DNA of 64,000 nucleotides from Hymenobacter cavernae (GTDB lineage Bacteria > Bacteroidota > Bacteroidia > Cytophagales > Hymenobacteraceae). The notes beneath the pieces were generated by a model. That model was not told the origin of the DNA. It saw nothing but the letters and a program-made list of their open reading frames with translations, and ran no database searches. The stretch is taken from positions 117,911 to 181,910 of the forward strand of contig NZ_BMHT01000003.1 of assembly GCF_014641455.1 (NCBI RefSeq). Reading direction: 5' to 3'. Positions 27,579 through 36,566 of the stretch are shown here, one piece after another. The stretch's first letter is position 1, and each line of letters starts with the position of its first letter. The position numbers and the translations under genes were made by a program.

Positions 27579-27950
27579 TTATTTTGGCTCACTAACCTCA
27601 TTAAAGTACGGGTGATTGGCCGCATACTTTACTTTGATAGTTTGCCCGACCGAATAGTCTCGGCTGCGGCTATCGCCCGTGTACTCTTCACCATTCACCG
27701 TAAACCTGTATGAATAGGAAAAGTCGTGGGAAACGGTGCCGTTGCCGAAATAATTTTTGTCGTCAATAATCACTGCTTTGGTGACTATTCCTTCAGTGCG
27801 CAAGTAGTAGCTACGTATGGAGAAATAAATGATGAAGGCACCAGGAATGCCAGTAAGAAGTAGCAGCACATGCAAGCAGCCTGCTCCTGCTTTAAGAAAC
27901 TTTCTTCGCTTGCGCTCAGGAGCTAGCTTGTAATGCTTGTTTCTCGCCAT
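27579..27950 (-). CDS. DUF3592-like membrane protein
   Basis: A 123-residue protein with a basic N-terminus, one transmembrane helix (GCLHVLLLLTGIPGAFIIYF) and a C-terminal beta domain containing YSYRFTVNGEEYTGDSRSRDY and VGQTIKVKYAANHP. This is the DUF3592 layout: a small domain after a membrane anchor. Function unknown. It lies 14 bases after miaB and 25 bases before the sigma-54 activator, so it belongs to that operon, but is probably a recent insertion into the conserved order (inference). Confidence 0.75.
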   Translation of the reverse strand: MARNKHYKLAPERKRRKFLKAGAGCLHVLLLLTGIPGAFIIYFSIRSYYLRTEGIVTKAVIIDDKNYFGNGTVSHDFSYSYRFTVNGEEYTGDSRSRDYSVGQTIKVKYAANHPYFNEVSEPK

Positions 27951-27964
27951 GCAAGCAAAGTAAG

Positions 27965-29416
27965 CTATGAGACAACCTCACCCAACAAGGCCGCGCCAGT
28001 CGTGCTGGTGGCTAGCACATTCACATAATCGCCCTTTTGGAAATTACCTTTCGGGAAAATAACCACCTGGTTCTGGCTGTTGCGGCCACTCAGATGCTCT
28101 TGGCTGCGCTTGGAGGTGCCTTCTACCAGCACCCGATGCACCCGGCCTACCATGCGTGCGTAGCGGGCGCGGGCATGTAGCTGCTGACGATCAATAACTT
28201 CCTGCAAGCGGCGCTTCTTCACTTCCAACGGAATATCATCCTCCAGCTTGCGGGCGGCCAGCGTGCCGGGGCGCTCCGAGTAGAAGAAGTTATAGCCCAT
28301 ATCGTACTGCGCGAAGTCGAGCAGGGTGAGGCTATCCTGGTGCTCTTCCTCGGTTTCGGAGCAGAAGCCCGAAATCATGTCGGTGCTGATGGCGCAGTCG
28401 TCACCTAGGATGCGACGGATGGCGCGCACACGCTCCTCGTACCAGGGACGGTCGTAGGTGCGGTTCATTAGCTTGAGAATCCGGGAGTTACCGCTTTGGG
28501 CCGGCAAGTGAATGTACTTGCAGATGTTCTCGTAGCGAGCCATCGTGTACAGCACCTCATCGGTAATATCCTTGGGGTGCGAGGTGGAAAAGCGCACCCG
28601 CAGCTCGGGGCTGACTAGCGCTACCTGCTCCAGCAACTGGGCAAAGTTGACCTGTTCGGTGCCGTCTTCGGAAGCCCACTTGTAGCTGTCCACGTTCTGG
28701 CCCAGGAGCGTAACTTCTTTGTAACCAGCGGCTACCAAGTCCTGGCATTCGCGCACGATGCTGTGGGCGTCGCGGCTCCGCTCCCGACCACGGGTGAACG
28801 GCACCACGCAGAACGAGCACATGTTGTCGCAGCCGCGCATGATGCTCACGAAGGCCGACACGCCATTGGAGTTCAGGCGCACGGGCGTGATGTCGGCGTA
28901 GGTTTCCTCGCGGGAAAGCAGCACGTTCACGGCCTTCTGCCCACCATCTACCTCGCTGATGAGGCGCGGCAGGTCGCGGTAAGCATCCGGGCCAACGACG
29001 AGGTCAACGATCTTGTCCTCCTCTAAGAACTTGGTTTTCAAGCGCTCAGCCATGCAGCCTAGCACGCCGACCAACAAACCGGGGTTCTTCTTTTTATGAC
29101 CATTGATCTGCTTGAGGCGCATCCGCACAGTCTGCTCGGCCTTCTCGCGGATCGAGCAGGTGTTGAGCAGCACGAGGTCCGCGTCGGCGAGCTGTTCGGT
29201 GGTATCGAAGCCTTCCTCGAATAGGATGGAGGAGACAATTTCAGAGTCGGAGAAATTCATCTGACAGCCGTAGCTCTCGATGTAGAGCTTGCGCTGGCGA
29301 CCCGTGCGGGTAGCAGGGCTCACGCGCACGGCCTCAGCCGGCTGGTGCTCGTCTGCCGCGGGTGCCGTTGATGAATCAAGAAAATCTAAGGTGAAGAGTT
29401 GCTGCGACATAATCAT
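27965..29416 (-). CDS. miaB: tRNA-2-methylthio-N6-dimethylallyladenosine synthase MiaB
   Basis: A 483-residue radical SAM enzyme that adds a methylthio group to i6A37 of tRNAs reading UNN codons. Domains in order: UPF0004 N-terminal domain with [26 protein letters not shown] and [10 protein letters not shown], giving three cluster Cys; the radical SAM motif CDNMCSFC; and a C-terminal TRAM domain ([22 protein letters not shown]). The GCQMN motif separates it from MtaB (GCKLN), also in this window. First gene of the operon. It starts MIMSQQL; the second ATG (29410) is equally possible. Confidence 0.96.
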   Translation of the reverse strand: MIMSQQLFTLDFLDSSTAPAADEHQPAEAVRVSPATRTGRQRKLYIESYGCQMNFSDSEIVSSILFEEGFDTTEQLADADLVLLNTCSIREKAEQTVRMRLKQINGHKKKNPGLLVGVLGCMAERLKTKFLEEDKIVDLVVGPDAYRDLPRLISEVDGGQKAVNVLLSREETYADITPVRLNSNGVSAFVSIMRGCDNMCSFCVVPFTRGRERSRDAHSIVRECQDLVAAGYKEVTLLGQNVDSYKWASEDGTEQVNFAQLLEQVALVSPELRVRFSTSHPKDITDEVLYTMARYENICKYIHLPAQSGNSRILKLMNRTYDRPWYEERVRAIRRILGDDCAISTDMISGFCSETEEEHQDSLTLLDFAQYDMGYNFFYSERPGTLAARKLEDDIPLEVKKRRLQEVIDRQQLHARARYARMVGRVHRVLVEGTSKRSQEHLSGRNSQNQVVIFPKGNFQKGDYVNVLATSTTGAALLGEVVS

Positions 29417-29434
29417 TCAAACACAGAAGGACGG

Positions 29435-29442
29435 CAAAGGTA
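29435..29442 (-). promoter_or_regulatory. -7 box for the miaB operon
   Basis: TACCTTTG on the reverse strand, 19 bases before the miaB ATG. Further upstream TGTCATTCTGTCAT (29474-29461) resembles boxes upstream of groES. Confidence 0.65.
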
Positions 29443-29477
29443 CGTTTTTACCCCGAAAAATGACAGAATGACAGTTG

Positions 29478-29665
29478 CCATTGATCAATTACCATTTAAC
29501 ATTTACCAATTATCAACCCTCCGTTCTCGGTACCTAGGTTAAGATAACGGGTAGAATGGTAATTGATCAATGGTGTGCTTGGTTATTGTTGTCGTTGTGA
29601 ATATGTCCAAGTAACGGGTAGAGTGTGAATTGGTAAATTGTATATATTAAATGTTAAATGTTAAC
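29478..29665. repeat. Nested simple-word inverted repeats with an octamer
   Basis: The outer 18-base arms CCATTGATCAATTACCAT (29478-29495) and its complement (29556-29573) are perfect. Inside them CCGTT (29521-29525) and AACGG (29546-29550) are symmetric about 29535.5, the exact centre of ACCTAGGT (29532-29539). A second pairing joins ATTTAACATTTACCAATT near 29495 with AATTGGTAAA and AAATGTTAAATG at 29625-29660. Confidence 0.7.
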
Positions 29666-30944
29666 TGACAACGGATCCAAGCACTTCCAGTATCGCCTTG
29701 GCTTTCAACAGGCATTCTTCGTACTCACGCTCCGGCACTGAATCGTAGGTGATGGCCGAGCCAACCTGAAAGCTGAGGTAGCCGGTAGCGGCGTTGTACT
29801 GCAACGAGCGAATGACCACGTTGAACTCAAATTCACCGTCGGGCCACACGTAACCTAGGCTGCCGCTGTAGAGGCCGCGGCGGGTGCGCTCATAGTGCTC
29901 GATGAGCTGCATAGCGCGCACTTTTGGAGCGCCGGTCATGGAGCCCATGGGGAAGGTCGCTCGCAGTACGTCTACTACGTCTACGTCGGGGCGCAACTCG
30001 GCCTCGACAGTTGAAATCATCTGCCAAACGTTTCGGAAAGGATACAGGCCGAACAGCTCAGGCACTTGCACGGAGCCGGTTTTGGCTACCCGAGCTAGGT
30101 CGTTGCGCACCAAGTCCACAATCATCAGGTTTTCGGCGCGCTCCTTTTCGTCGTGTAGTAATTGCTGGCGCTGCTGTTCGTCCTCGGCAGGTGTCGCGCC
30201 GCGCCGAACAGTGCCTTTGATAGGCTGAGAAATGATGCTCGGGTAATAATGAGCCAGAAACCGTTCGGGCGAAGCACAAAGCAAGTAATAATCCTCCCAC
30301 TTATAGAAACCCGCAAAAGGCATCGGCGACGCTTCATTCAGGCGCCGAAAAGTAGCCGCCGGATCGAGTGCAACGGCTTCGGCGTAGAATTCCATGCAGA
30401 GGTTCAGCTCGTAGACCTCGCCATTGAGAATATCTTCGCGAATAGCTTCTACCGTCGTCAGGTAGTCGGCCTTGGGTAGGCGCGGGTGCATAGCCGCTAC
30501 GCGCGGAGCAGCAGGAACAGGTGGTTCAGTGGCTAGGATGGCGGCCAGGACGCCTGCCGTTTCCCCGTGAATTTCTACTGTGTCCAAGCGCCAGCAGAGC
30601 CAGGTTTGAGGCGTGAAGAAGTGCAGCGCTGGCCACTGCAAGCCCGAGAAGTGCCGACTGTGCAGGGCTTCAATCTCATTTTTTAGCTCGTAGGTGAGGA
30701 TGCCAAACCTAGGTCCGGAAGCCGGTGGCTGTTGGAGCCAGGGGCGCAGCTCGGCCAGCGAAGTAGGAGCGTCGTCGGCTGCATTGGCGACACCTAGCAT
30801 TCGGTCGAAGGGACCTTCAGGATAGGCTAGGTCGTTGGGATCGAAGTAGGCGCAGTAACGAAACTGAGCCGCCCAATGCAGCGCCCGCGCCCGGAAATCT
30901 TCGGGCGATACAGGAAGCGAGGCAAAAGAAATAATGGCTACCAA
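29661..30944 (-). CDS. pabB: Aminodeoxychorismate synthase component I
   Basis: A 427-residue chorismate-using enzyme making 4-amino-4-deoxychorismate for folate. The chorismate-binding domain fills the C-terminal two thirds: ILNGEVYELNLCMEF, LLCASPERFL, PIKGTVRRG, VDLVRNDL, FPMGSMTGAPK and QVGSAITYDS. The Lys in PIKGT (residue 243) marks PabB; anthranilate synthase TrpE has Ala there. It appears to start with TTG at 30944, since an in-frame stop lies just upstream and no ATG occurs before residue 49. No pabA or pabC is adjacent. An octamer encodes Gly-Pro-Arg-Phe at 30707. Confidence 0.9.
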   Translation of the reverse strand: MVAIISFASLPVSPEDFRARALHWAAQFRYCAYFDPNDLAYPEGPFDRMLGVANAADDAPTSLAELRPWLQQPPASGPRFGILTYELKNEIEALHSRHFSGLQWPALHFFTPQTWLCWRLDTVEIHGETAGVLAAILATEPPVPAAPRVAAMHPRLPKADYLTTVEAIREDILNGEVYELNLCMEFYAEAVALDPAATFRRLNEASPMPFAGFYKWEDYYLLCASPERFLAHYYPSIISQPIKGTVRRGATPAEDEQQRQQLLHDEKERAENLMIVDLVRNDLARVAKTGSVQVPELFGLYPFRNVWQMISTVEAELRPDVDVVDVLRATFPMGSMTGAPKVRAMQLIEHYERTRRGLYSGSLGYVWPDGEFEFNVVIRSLQYNAATGYLSFQVGSAITYDSVPEREYEECLLKAKAILEVLGSVVS

Positions 30945-30986
30945 AGTATCAGATTTTTAAGCAGTAAGCTAGATTTAGCTGATAAA

Positions 30987-32537
30987 CTACTTTAACTCGA
31001 CCAAGGCAATTTTTGCTTTGGCATCGGTGCTGTTCTTGTACTCGTGCTTGGGCGAATCCAGCACCTTCTGAAAGTAGACCCGCGCCAGATTTACCTGACC
31101 ATCAGCCTGGCAAAGATAGCCCATCTGTAACGCGGCTTGCGGCGCAAAATAGTACGGTGCCCGCCCGGCAAGTGCGATGGTACGGGCGTAGAACAGGCGC
31201 GCAGAATCCAGGCGACCTAGGCCGTGGTAGGCGCGGGCCCAGCGGTAAGGCCACTCCAACTGGTCGCGAAGGGGTGTGGCAGCAGCAGGTGAAAAGGTTC
31301 GCAACGTCGCCAGGGCTTCCCGGTAGTAGCCACCATCAATCTGAAGGCGGGCGCGGGTGAGCAGCCGATTTAAGGGCAGCTTATCTTCGTAGAAGCGCTG
31401 CGCATAGGCGTCTTCCTCCACCGCCGTGCGGCCCGTGGCATCAATCTGCTGGCGGTAGCGGTTGGCTGCGGTTGCGTCGTTAGCAAGCCAGGCCGCCAGG
31501 TAGAGCTTGAAGGCAGCATCCTTGCGGTAGTGCTGGCCGTGGTATTGCCTCAAAAACAGCAGGTTAGCGTGCTCGGCGGCCGCGTACTTGCCCTGGTACA
31601 GCAACAAATCGGCGGCCATGTGATGCAGGTACGGCAGCGGCAGGTAGCCCGCACCCTCGGGGCGGGCACGATAGGCTGCCAGGGCGCGCTCGGTCTGGTG
31701 CTGGCGCTTATTCAGGCTGATAACCAGATAGCTGTACAATAGGTTGTCGGGCTGCTGATTGGCTAAGCGCGTGAGGAGCTGACTGGCTTGGCCGGGCTTT
31801 TTGTAATACGACTCTTGAATAAGGGCAAGCAGAATCTGGGCTTCCGGCTGGAAATCGTTGGGGCGCTGAGCAGCCAGACCTAGGTTTTGCAAACCGGCCT
31901 CGGTGCTGCTGCTTAAGCCCAGCAGCTTCAAAAACCAGCGGTAGCCCGGCGGCAGCGCTCCGATAAAGAACTGACACAGCCCCAGCGTTTTGCGAGCCGG
32001 CAGAAAGCCAGGATAGCGTTGCACCACGGCTTGCATCTGCAAGTAGGTCTGGCGTAAGTTCCAGGCACCTTGCACTTCATGCCCAAACGTGACCTGAGCC
32101 GCCGCCTGGTGCAGCCGAAGCTCCGCCGCCGCGTAGCTTGGCAAGGGGCCGCGCTCCTTGGACTTCGCCAGCAGTTCCAGCCGGTGGTTCTGCGCTTCTA
32201 TCGTCTTGGTGTAGCGCGTGGCTTCCTGGCTGATCATCAGCTCTGTGAAGTCGGCGCAGTCGGCAACGAGCAGGGTGCCAGCGGCCGTAGGCGAAGCAGT
32301 GCGGAGTAGCGTGCGAGCGGGCTCGGGGCGCAACTTTAGTACTTCAGCATACGCGCGGCGAGCGTCGGGAGCTAGCTGGTCGTTGGCAGCGACTAGCTCA
32401 ATCGGCGCTTGCGAGGGTTCCCGCAGAGGTGCACAGAGGGTTTCATAGAGGTTCGCAGAGGTCGTAATCAATACGAGCATGACTGCCCTCTGCGCCCTTT
32501 TGCGAAACCCTCTGCGCACCTCTGCGGGAACCTTCAT
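30987..32537 (-). CDS. Helical-repeat (TPR-like) protein whose N-terminus is repeat DNA
   Basis: A 516-residue alpha-helical protein with tetratricopeptide-like pairs in the C-terminal 250 residues (EWPYRWARAYHGLGRLDSARLFY, AALQMGYLCQADGQVNLARVYF). It may be periplasmic, as relatives with a signal peptide are common. Here, however, the first 48 codons are supplied by the inverted repeat at 32416-32532, giving an atypical N-terminus (MKVPAEVRRGFRKRAQRAVM). The true start may be the ATG at 32480 or a lost upstream one. The element may have replaced the signal peptide; if so the gene may be non-functional. Function unknown. Confidence 0.65.
   Translation of the reverse strand: MKVPAEVRRGFRKRAQRAVMLVLITTSANLYETLCAPLREPSQAPIELVAANDQLAPDARRAYAEVLKLRPEPARTLLRTASPTAAGTLLVADCADFTELMISQEATRYTKTIEAQNHRLELLAKSKERGPLPSYAAAELRLHQAAAQVTFGHEVQGAWNLRQTYLQMQAVVQRYPGFLPARKTLGLCQFFIGALPPGYRWFLKLLGLSSSTEAGLQNLGLAAQRPNDFQPEAQILLALIQESYYKKPGQASQLLTRLANQQPDNLLYSYLVISLNKRQHQTERALAAYRARPEGAGYLPLPYLHHMAADLLLYQGKYAAAEHANLLFLRQYHGQHYRKDAAFKLYLAAWLANDATAANRYRQQIDATGRTAVEEDAYAQRFYEDKLPLNRLLTRARLQIDGGYYREALATLRTFSPAAATPLRDQLEWPYRWARAYHGLGRLDSARLFYARTIALAGRAPYYFAPQAALQMGYLCQADGQVNLARVYFQKVLDSPKHEYKNSTDAKAKIALVELK
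32416..32532. repeat. Inverted repeat, family D (GCAGAGGTGC)
   Basis: The left arm GGTTCCCGCAGAGGTGC begins at 32416 and goes on to CAGAGGGTTTC; the right arm GAAACCCTCTGCGC leads into ACCTCTGCGGGAACC ending at 32532. The arms pair over about 29 bases with one or two mismatches. Both arms read through in frame as the first codons of the helical-repeat gene. A half-copy lies at 16427-16460. Confidence 0.85.
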
Positions 32538-32548
32538 TCAGCTCAATA

Positions 32549-32578
32549 AAAAAGGAACGACCGAGGCCGTTCCTTTTC
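32549..32578 (-). terminator. Terminator after the zinc-ribbon gene
   Basis: Stem AAAGGAACG (32551-32559) with CGTTCCTTT (32568-32576); on the reverse strand it is followed by TTTTTTATTG. Confidence 0.7.
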
Positions 32579-32602
32579 TTCTTACAGGCAATAGCTATAA
32601 AC

Positions 32603-33352
32603 CTAGGCTGCTTTGAAATCAACGTCGGCCAGCACGCGGCCGCAGTGCTCACACACGATGATTTTCTTGTGCGAGATGATATCAGCCTGACGCTGAGGAG
32701 GGACCGTGTTAAAGCAACCGCCGCAAGCGTCGCGCTTCACTGTCACGACGGCGAGACCGTTGCGCACGTTACCGCGGATACGCGTATACGCCGTCAGCAG
32801 ACGGTCTTCGATGGGTTGAGTGGCTTTGCCGCGCTCGTCCATGAGCGTTTTTTCCTCGCTTTCGCTTTCGCTCACGATGGTTTCCAGCTCGCCTTTCTTG
32901 TTGGTGAGGTCTTTTTTGCGCTCATCCAGACGCTGCTTGGTACCGGCGATTTCCGTGTTCTTCAGATCAATCTGGTATTGGGCCTCCTTGATCTTCTTCT
33001 CAGAAATCTGGATTTCCAGCTTTTGCAGCTCAATTTCTTTGGCAATGGCCTCGTACTCACGGTTGTTGCGTACGTTCTGCTGCTGCTCCTCATACTTTTT
33101 GATGAGGCCTTCGGCATCTTTCGCGGCTTGCTTGCGCTGCTTGATTTGGTCATTCAGGCCCGCAATTTCTTCGTCGAACTTGCTGACGCGGACCTCGTAG
33201 CCGGCAATCTCATCCTCCAGGTCGCGCACCTCTTCGGGCAAGTCGCCGCGCACGCGCCGGATTTCATCGAGCTGCGAGTCAATGCGCTGCAGGTTCAGAA
33301 GGGCTTCCAGCTTACTGGCAACGGGGGTCTCCGTGGAAGGATTAGAAATCAT
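32603..33352 (-). CDS. C4 zinc-ribbon coiled-coil protein (CT398 family)
   Basis: A 249-residue protein. Residues about 15-170 form a long antiparallel coiled coil (YEEQQQNVRNNREYEAIAKE) and the C-terminus carries two CxxC knuckles, CGGC and CEHC, forming a zinc ribbon. This is the CT398-like family found next to nif3 homologues in many bacteria, proposed to bind nucleic acid or secretion components; the role is not settled. It overlaps the Nif3-like gene by 11 bases. Its stop codon is TAG inside a GCCTAGGT octamer variant. Confidence 0.9.
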   Translation of the reverse strand: MISNPSTETPVASKLEALLNLQRIDSQLDEIRRVRGDLPEEVRDLEDEIAGYEVRVSKFDEEIAGLNDQIKQRKQAAKDAEGLIKKYEEQQQNVRNNREYEAIAKEIELQKLEIQISEKKIKEAQYQIDLKNTEIAGTKQRLDERKKDLTNKKGELETIVSESESEEKTLMDERGKATQPIEDRLLTAYTRIRGNVRNGLAVVTVKRDACGGCFNTVPPQRQADIISHKKIIVCEHCGRVLADVDFKAA

Positions 33353-34442
33353 ATCGGACAGGGTTTGTGGGGGTCTCAGCGATTAAGACCGCAAAATTAC
33401 TCGTAAAGTTCGCGGTAAGCAAATCCTGGAATAGCTCGCCGGTGAATTGCTCGCTTTCAAAGTGGCCCACGTCGCAAAGCATCAGCTGGCCTTCGGCGCC
33501 GAAAAACTCGTGATACTTCAGGTCGGCCGTCACGTACGCGTCGGCGCCGGCTGCGCGGGCCTTGCTGGTCAGGAAGCTACCCGCGCCACCGCACAGCGCT
33601 ACTTTCCGGATGGGCTTGTCGAAAGCCGTGTGTTTCACCACAGGCACACCTAGGTTCTGCCGCAGGTGCGCCCGGAACTCATTCGGGCTCAGCGCTTTCG
33701 GAAGCTCACCGATCATGCCGGAGCCTACTTCCTGGTGCTCGTTTTCGAGCCGAATCAGATCGTAGGCCACTTCCTCGTAGGGGTGAGCAGCGCGCATGGC
33801 GCTCAAGATAGCACGCTGCCGATGCAAGGGCAGCAGCACTTCCACGCGCACTTCGTCGGTGCGCTCGGCGCTACCCGGCTCGCCCTGAAACGGGTTGGTG
33901 TCGGGGCCGGGTGTGAAGGTACCTAGGCCTGGGAAGCGAAAGCTACAATCATGGTAATTGCCAATCTGGCCGGCGCCGGCGGCGTAGAGCGCCTCCACTA
34001 CCTGCTCGGCGTATTCGGGCGGCGTGTACACGGCTAGCTTGGCTAGCAAACCACTTTTCGGGTCCAGGATGCGCAGCTTTTCCAGACCTAGCTTTTGGGC
34101 CAGCTTGCGGTTCACGCCGGCCAGCACGTTGTCGAGGTTGGTGTGCGCCGCGTAGATAGCCACGTCGTTCTTGATGGCTTTTATCATCGTTTGCTCGACT
34201 TCGTTGGCGCCGGTCAGGCGTTTCAACGGCTTGAATACCACCGGATGATGCGCCACCACAACATTGCACCCGCGCCGAATGGCTTCCTCAACGACAGCGG
34301 GCGTGCAGTCCAGCGTGATGAGGACGCCTTTTACTTCCGCCCGCGGGTCGCCGCACTGCAAGCCAGCATTATCATACGATTCCTGGTAGGCGAGGGGCGC
34401 GGCGGCTTCAAGCACGCGGGCTAGGTCGGCAACGGTAGGCAT
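33342..34442 (-). CDS. Nif3-like dinuclear metal center hexameric protein
   Basis: A 366-residue NIF3/YbgI family protein. Metal-ligand segments are visible: VVAHHPVVFKPLKRL (two His), YAAHTNLDNVLAGVN (His and Asp) and, near the end, CDVGHFESEQF (His and Glu). Between the two halves sits the PII-like insert typical of the long bacterial form (about residues 130-240, with GYHDCS-like GNYHDCSFRFPG). It may be a GTP cyclohydrolase-type hydrolase; the role is uncertain. It is translationally coupled to the zinc-ribbon gene downstream, a conserved pairing. Confidence 0.92.
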   Translation of the reverse strand: MPTVADLARVLEAAAPLAYQESYDNAGLQCGDPRAEVKGVLITLDCTPAVVEEAIRRGCNVVVAHHPVVFKPLKRLTGANEVEQTMIKAIKNDVAIYAAHTNLDNVLAGVNRKLAQKLGLEKLRILDPKSGLLAKLAVYTPPEYAEQVVEALYAAGAGQIGNYHDCSFRFPGLGTFTPGPDTNPFQGEPGSAERTDEVRVEVLLPLHRQRAILSAMRAAHPYEEVAYDLIRLENEHQEVGSGMIGELPKALSPNEFRAHLRQNLGVPVVKHTAFDKPIRKVALCGGAGSFLTSKARAAGADAYVTADLKYHEFFGAEGQLMLCDVGHFESEQFTGELFQDLLTANFTSNFAVLIAETPTNPVRYDF

Positions 34443-34526
34443 TGGGAGGAATTAAAAATTATGAATTAAGAATTGAAAATTGGGTGTTCTAGTGCAGAGT
34501 GTATGAGGCAAGGTTGAGCGAAAAAC

Positions 34527-35201
34527 TCATTTTTTAAGTGATTCCAGCACCTCCACGTAGCGCGCAACATTCTCGGCCAGCGCCCGGCGCTTGTACTGCA
34601 TGAGGTAGCGCGGGTGGTCGAGCACGATGATTTCGCCGAACAAACCTAGCTCTTTGTTGAGCTTTTGAAAGTACTTGCCGTTGCGGCGACCCAAACAAAT
34701 AGCCGCGTGGCGAGCAAGCCCAACTTCCTGGGTCAGCCGCTGCATCGCATCTTGAATAGCGGGCCACAGCGCGGTCGTCACGGCAGGGGAGTCGTAGAAA
34801 TTGTAGTTGAGACCGTGGCGCAGCAGCACCAGCGGGTAGAGCGAGCCGAGGAAAAAGTGCTGGTAAAACACCTGCGGTCCGCCCATCGCCAGCACCACTT
34901 CCTGCACAAACTCGCTCGACGGCTCCCGGCGGCGGGGCAGGTCGTTGTCGATGCCCCAGGCGGCGAGGGCGATAGGATCGGTGAACGCTACGCCGGTGCG
35001 GCCATTGCCCAGGCGGCCGGGATTGATGCCCAGCAAGGCTACGCGTGGCTGATTGTCAGCGTAGTAGTGTTCGGCGAATTGAGTAAGCAACGCCAGCGGC
35101 GTAGCCTGCTGGTAGGGGCTGATGGCCTCGACTTCCTCCGGCAGCGTGGCCGGCAACGGAAAACTCGTGAGAAAATGAAGCAGGCGGTCGGCGAAGGTCA
35201 T
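34527..35201 (-). CDS. SMUG2-type uracil-DNA glycosylase family protein
   Basis: A 224-residue protein of the uracil-DNA glycosylase superfamily. The first active-site block reads LLGINPGRLGNGRTGVAFTD, and a second motif, LDHPRYLMQYKR, contains the His of motif 2; this combination marks the SMUG2 group (formerly DUF4918). It probably excises uracil or related deaminated bases in DNA repair. No operon partner: the Nif3 gene lies 85 bases downstream and a repeat-filled divergent gap upstream leads to lpxK. Confidence 0.85.
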   Translation of the reverse strand: MTFADRLLHFLTSFPLPATLPEEVEAISPYQQATPLALLTQFAEHYYADNQPRVALLGINPGRLGNGRTGVAFTDPIALAAWGIDNDLPRRREPSSEFVQEVVLAMGGPQVFYQHFFLGSLYPLVLLRHGLNYNFYDSPAVTTALWPAIQDAMQRLTQEVGLARHAAICLGRRNGKYFQKLNKELGLFGEIIVLDHPRYLMQYKRRALAENVARYVEVLESLKK

Positions 35202-35203
35202 CA

Positions 35204-35418
35204 GCGAGATGGTGAGGTGGTGAACTGGTGAGATGGTGCGTTTACGGTTCCTGCGCTGCGGAAGTAAAGCTAGGTTGTTCCCTGGCTCGGCAGGCTGCTA
35301 GCATTCTTGTAGCTCTTACGCGGTGAGTCGAAGTAGAGCGTAGCGTTACTCTTCTTCAAGGAAATCTGCTTAAATCATAACCTCACTATTTCGCCATTTC
35401 TCCACCTCACCATATTCC
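35204..35418. repeat. Simple-word inverted repeat between udg-like gene and lpxK
   Basis: The left part (35204-35240) is built from GAGATGGTGAGGTGGTGAAC words and the right part (35381-35418) from CCTCACTATTTCGCCATTTC and ACCTCACCAT. The same words form the element at 38526-38651, so the lpxK-porin pair is flanked by related repeats. Confidence 0.6.
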
Positions 35419-35421
35419 CTG

Positions 35422-35429
35422 TATTTTTG
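35422..35429 (+). promoter_or_regulatory. -7 box for lpxK
   Basis: TATTTTTG fits TAnnTTTG and lies 30 bases before the ATG at 35459, just after the right arm of the repeat. Confidence 0.5.
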
Positions 35430-35458
35430 TTGCGCTGCTATCTGTTATAATCTGGTCA

Positions 35459-36514
35459 ATGCCTTCGCTGCTTGCTGTTCTGCTGCTGCCTTTTGCCTGG
35501 CTTTATGCCGGGGTTATGGCTGTGCGCAACTGGCTCTACGACACAGGCCTGAAAGCATCAGCTAGCTTTCCGGTGCCAATTATCAGCGTGGGCAACCTGC
35601 GGGTGGGCGGCACGGGCAAAACGCCCCACGTGGCATGGGTGGTGCGGGAGCTGCTGGCCCAGGGCGAAAAGCCCGCTGTGTTGAGTCGTGGCTACGGCCG
35701 CCGCACGCGCGGCTACCGCCTGGCAGGCGCTACCGATACCGCTGCCACGCTCGGCGACGAGCCCTTGCAGCACTACCAGGATTCCGGCGCCAGCGTACCC
35801 GTTGCCGTGTGCGAAGATCGTCGCGCCGGAGTTGCGCAAATCCTTGATAATAAACTAGATATAACAAACGTGGTGCTCGATGATGCCTATCAACACCGCC
35901 GCGTGCGCCCGGCGCTGAGCATCCTGCTCACCGAGCAGCAGCGGCCTTTTTACCGTGACTATGTGCTGCCGGCCGGGCGTCTGCGCGAGAGCCGGCGCGG
36001 GGCCCGCCGGGCGGATGTGGTGGTCGTGACGAAGTGCGCACCTGGCTTGCCGGATGATGCACAACGCGCTATTGCGGCCCGGGTTCGGCGCTACGCGCGG
36101 CCCGGCGTACCCGTGCTGTTTTCGACGTATGCCTATGGTGCGCCGGTACCCGTTACCAGCGCATCAGCGCTGGTCGGGAAAGAGATTGTGCTGCTCACGG
36201 GCATTGCCCAGCCGGGGCCATTGCGTGAGTATCTGCTGGCGGCCGGCTACCAGATTACCCACCACGTGGCTTTCGCCGACCACCATGTGTTTTCGGCTGC
36301 CGATATTGCAGCAGTGGCCGCGCAATGTCGGGCCGGACAATGCGTTTTTACCACTCAAAAGGATGCTGCCCGCCTGCTGGCCCCCGAGCTGGCAGCGGCC
36401 ATTGCCCAATTGCCTATCTTTTATATTCCGATTGACGTGCAGTTTCTCGCTGATGGCGCCGCTCGCCTGCAACAGATGCTCACGTCGTTATTTCAGCCCC
36501 AAGCTGTTGTCTGA
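35459..36514 (+). CDS. lpxK: Tetraacyldisaccharide 4'-kinase
   Basis: A 351-residue inner-membrane kinase that phosphorylates the 4' position of the lipid A disaccharide. An N-terminal membrane helix (LLAVLLLPFAWLYAGVMAVRN) precedes the P-loop SVGNLRVGGTGKTPHV, then SRGYGRRTRGY, GDEPLQ and LDDAYQHRRV, the conserved LpxK blocks including the catalytic Asp. The C-terminal domain contains GIAQPGPLREYL, FADHHVF and TTQKDAARL. Probably co-transcribed with the porin gene 52 bases downstream. Confidence 0.95.
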   Translation: MPSLLAVLLLPFAWLYAGVMAVRNWLYDTGLKASASFPVPIISVGNLRVGGTGKTPHVAWVVRELLAQGEKPAVLSRGYGRRTRGYRLAGATDTAATLGDEPLQHYQDSGASVPVAVCEDRRAGVAQILDNKLDITNVVLDDAYQHRRVRPALSILLTEQQRPFYRDYVLPAGRLRESRRGARRADVVVVTKCAPGLPDDAQRAIAARVRRYARPGVPVLFSTYAYGAPVPVTSASALVGKEIVLLTGIAQPGPLREYLLAAGYQITHHVAFADHHVFSAADIAAVAAQCRAGQCVFTTQKDAARLLAPELAAAIAQLPIFYIPIDVQFLADGAARLQQMLTSLFQPQAVV

Positions 36515-36566
36515 CCTGCTTTTGCCTTCGACCTTTCGTGCGCCGTTGCGCTTTTCTCCTGTTTGC

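Noticed and set aside
32645..33406. A 253-codon frame on the plus strand antisense to the zinc-ribbon gene
   Set aside because: It mirrors the coiled-coil codons of the true gene and has no family features.
36054..36566. A long open frame overlapping lpxK that continues into the porin
   Set aside because: The first 170 codons are an off-frame reading of lpxK with Cys- and Arg-rich nonsense; the real porin begins near 36567 with its signal peptide.
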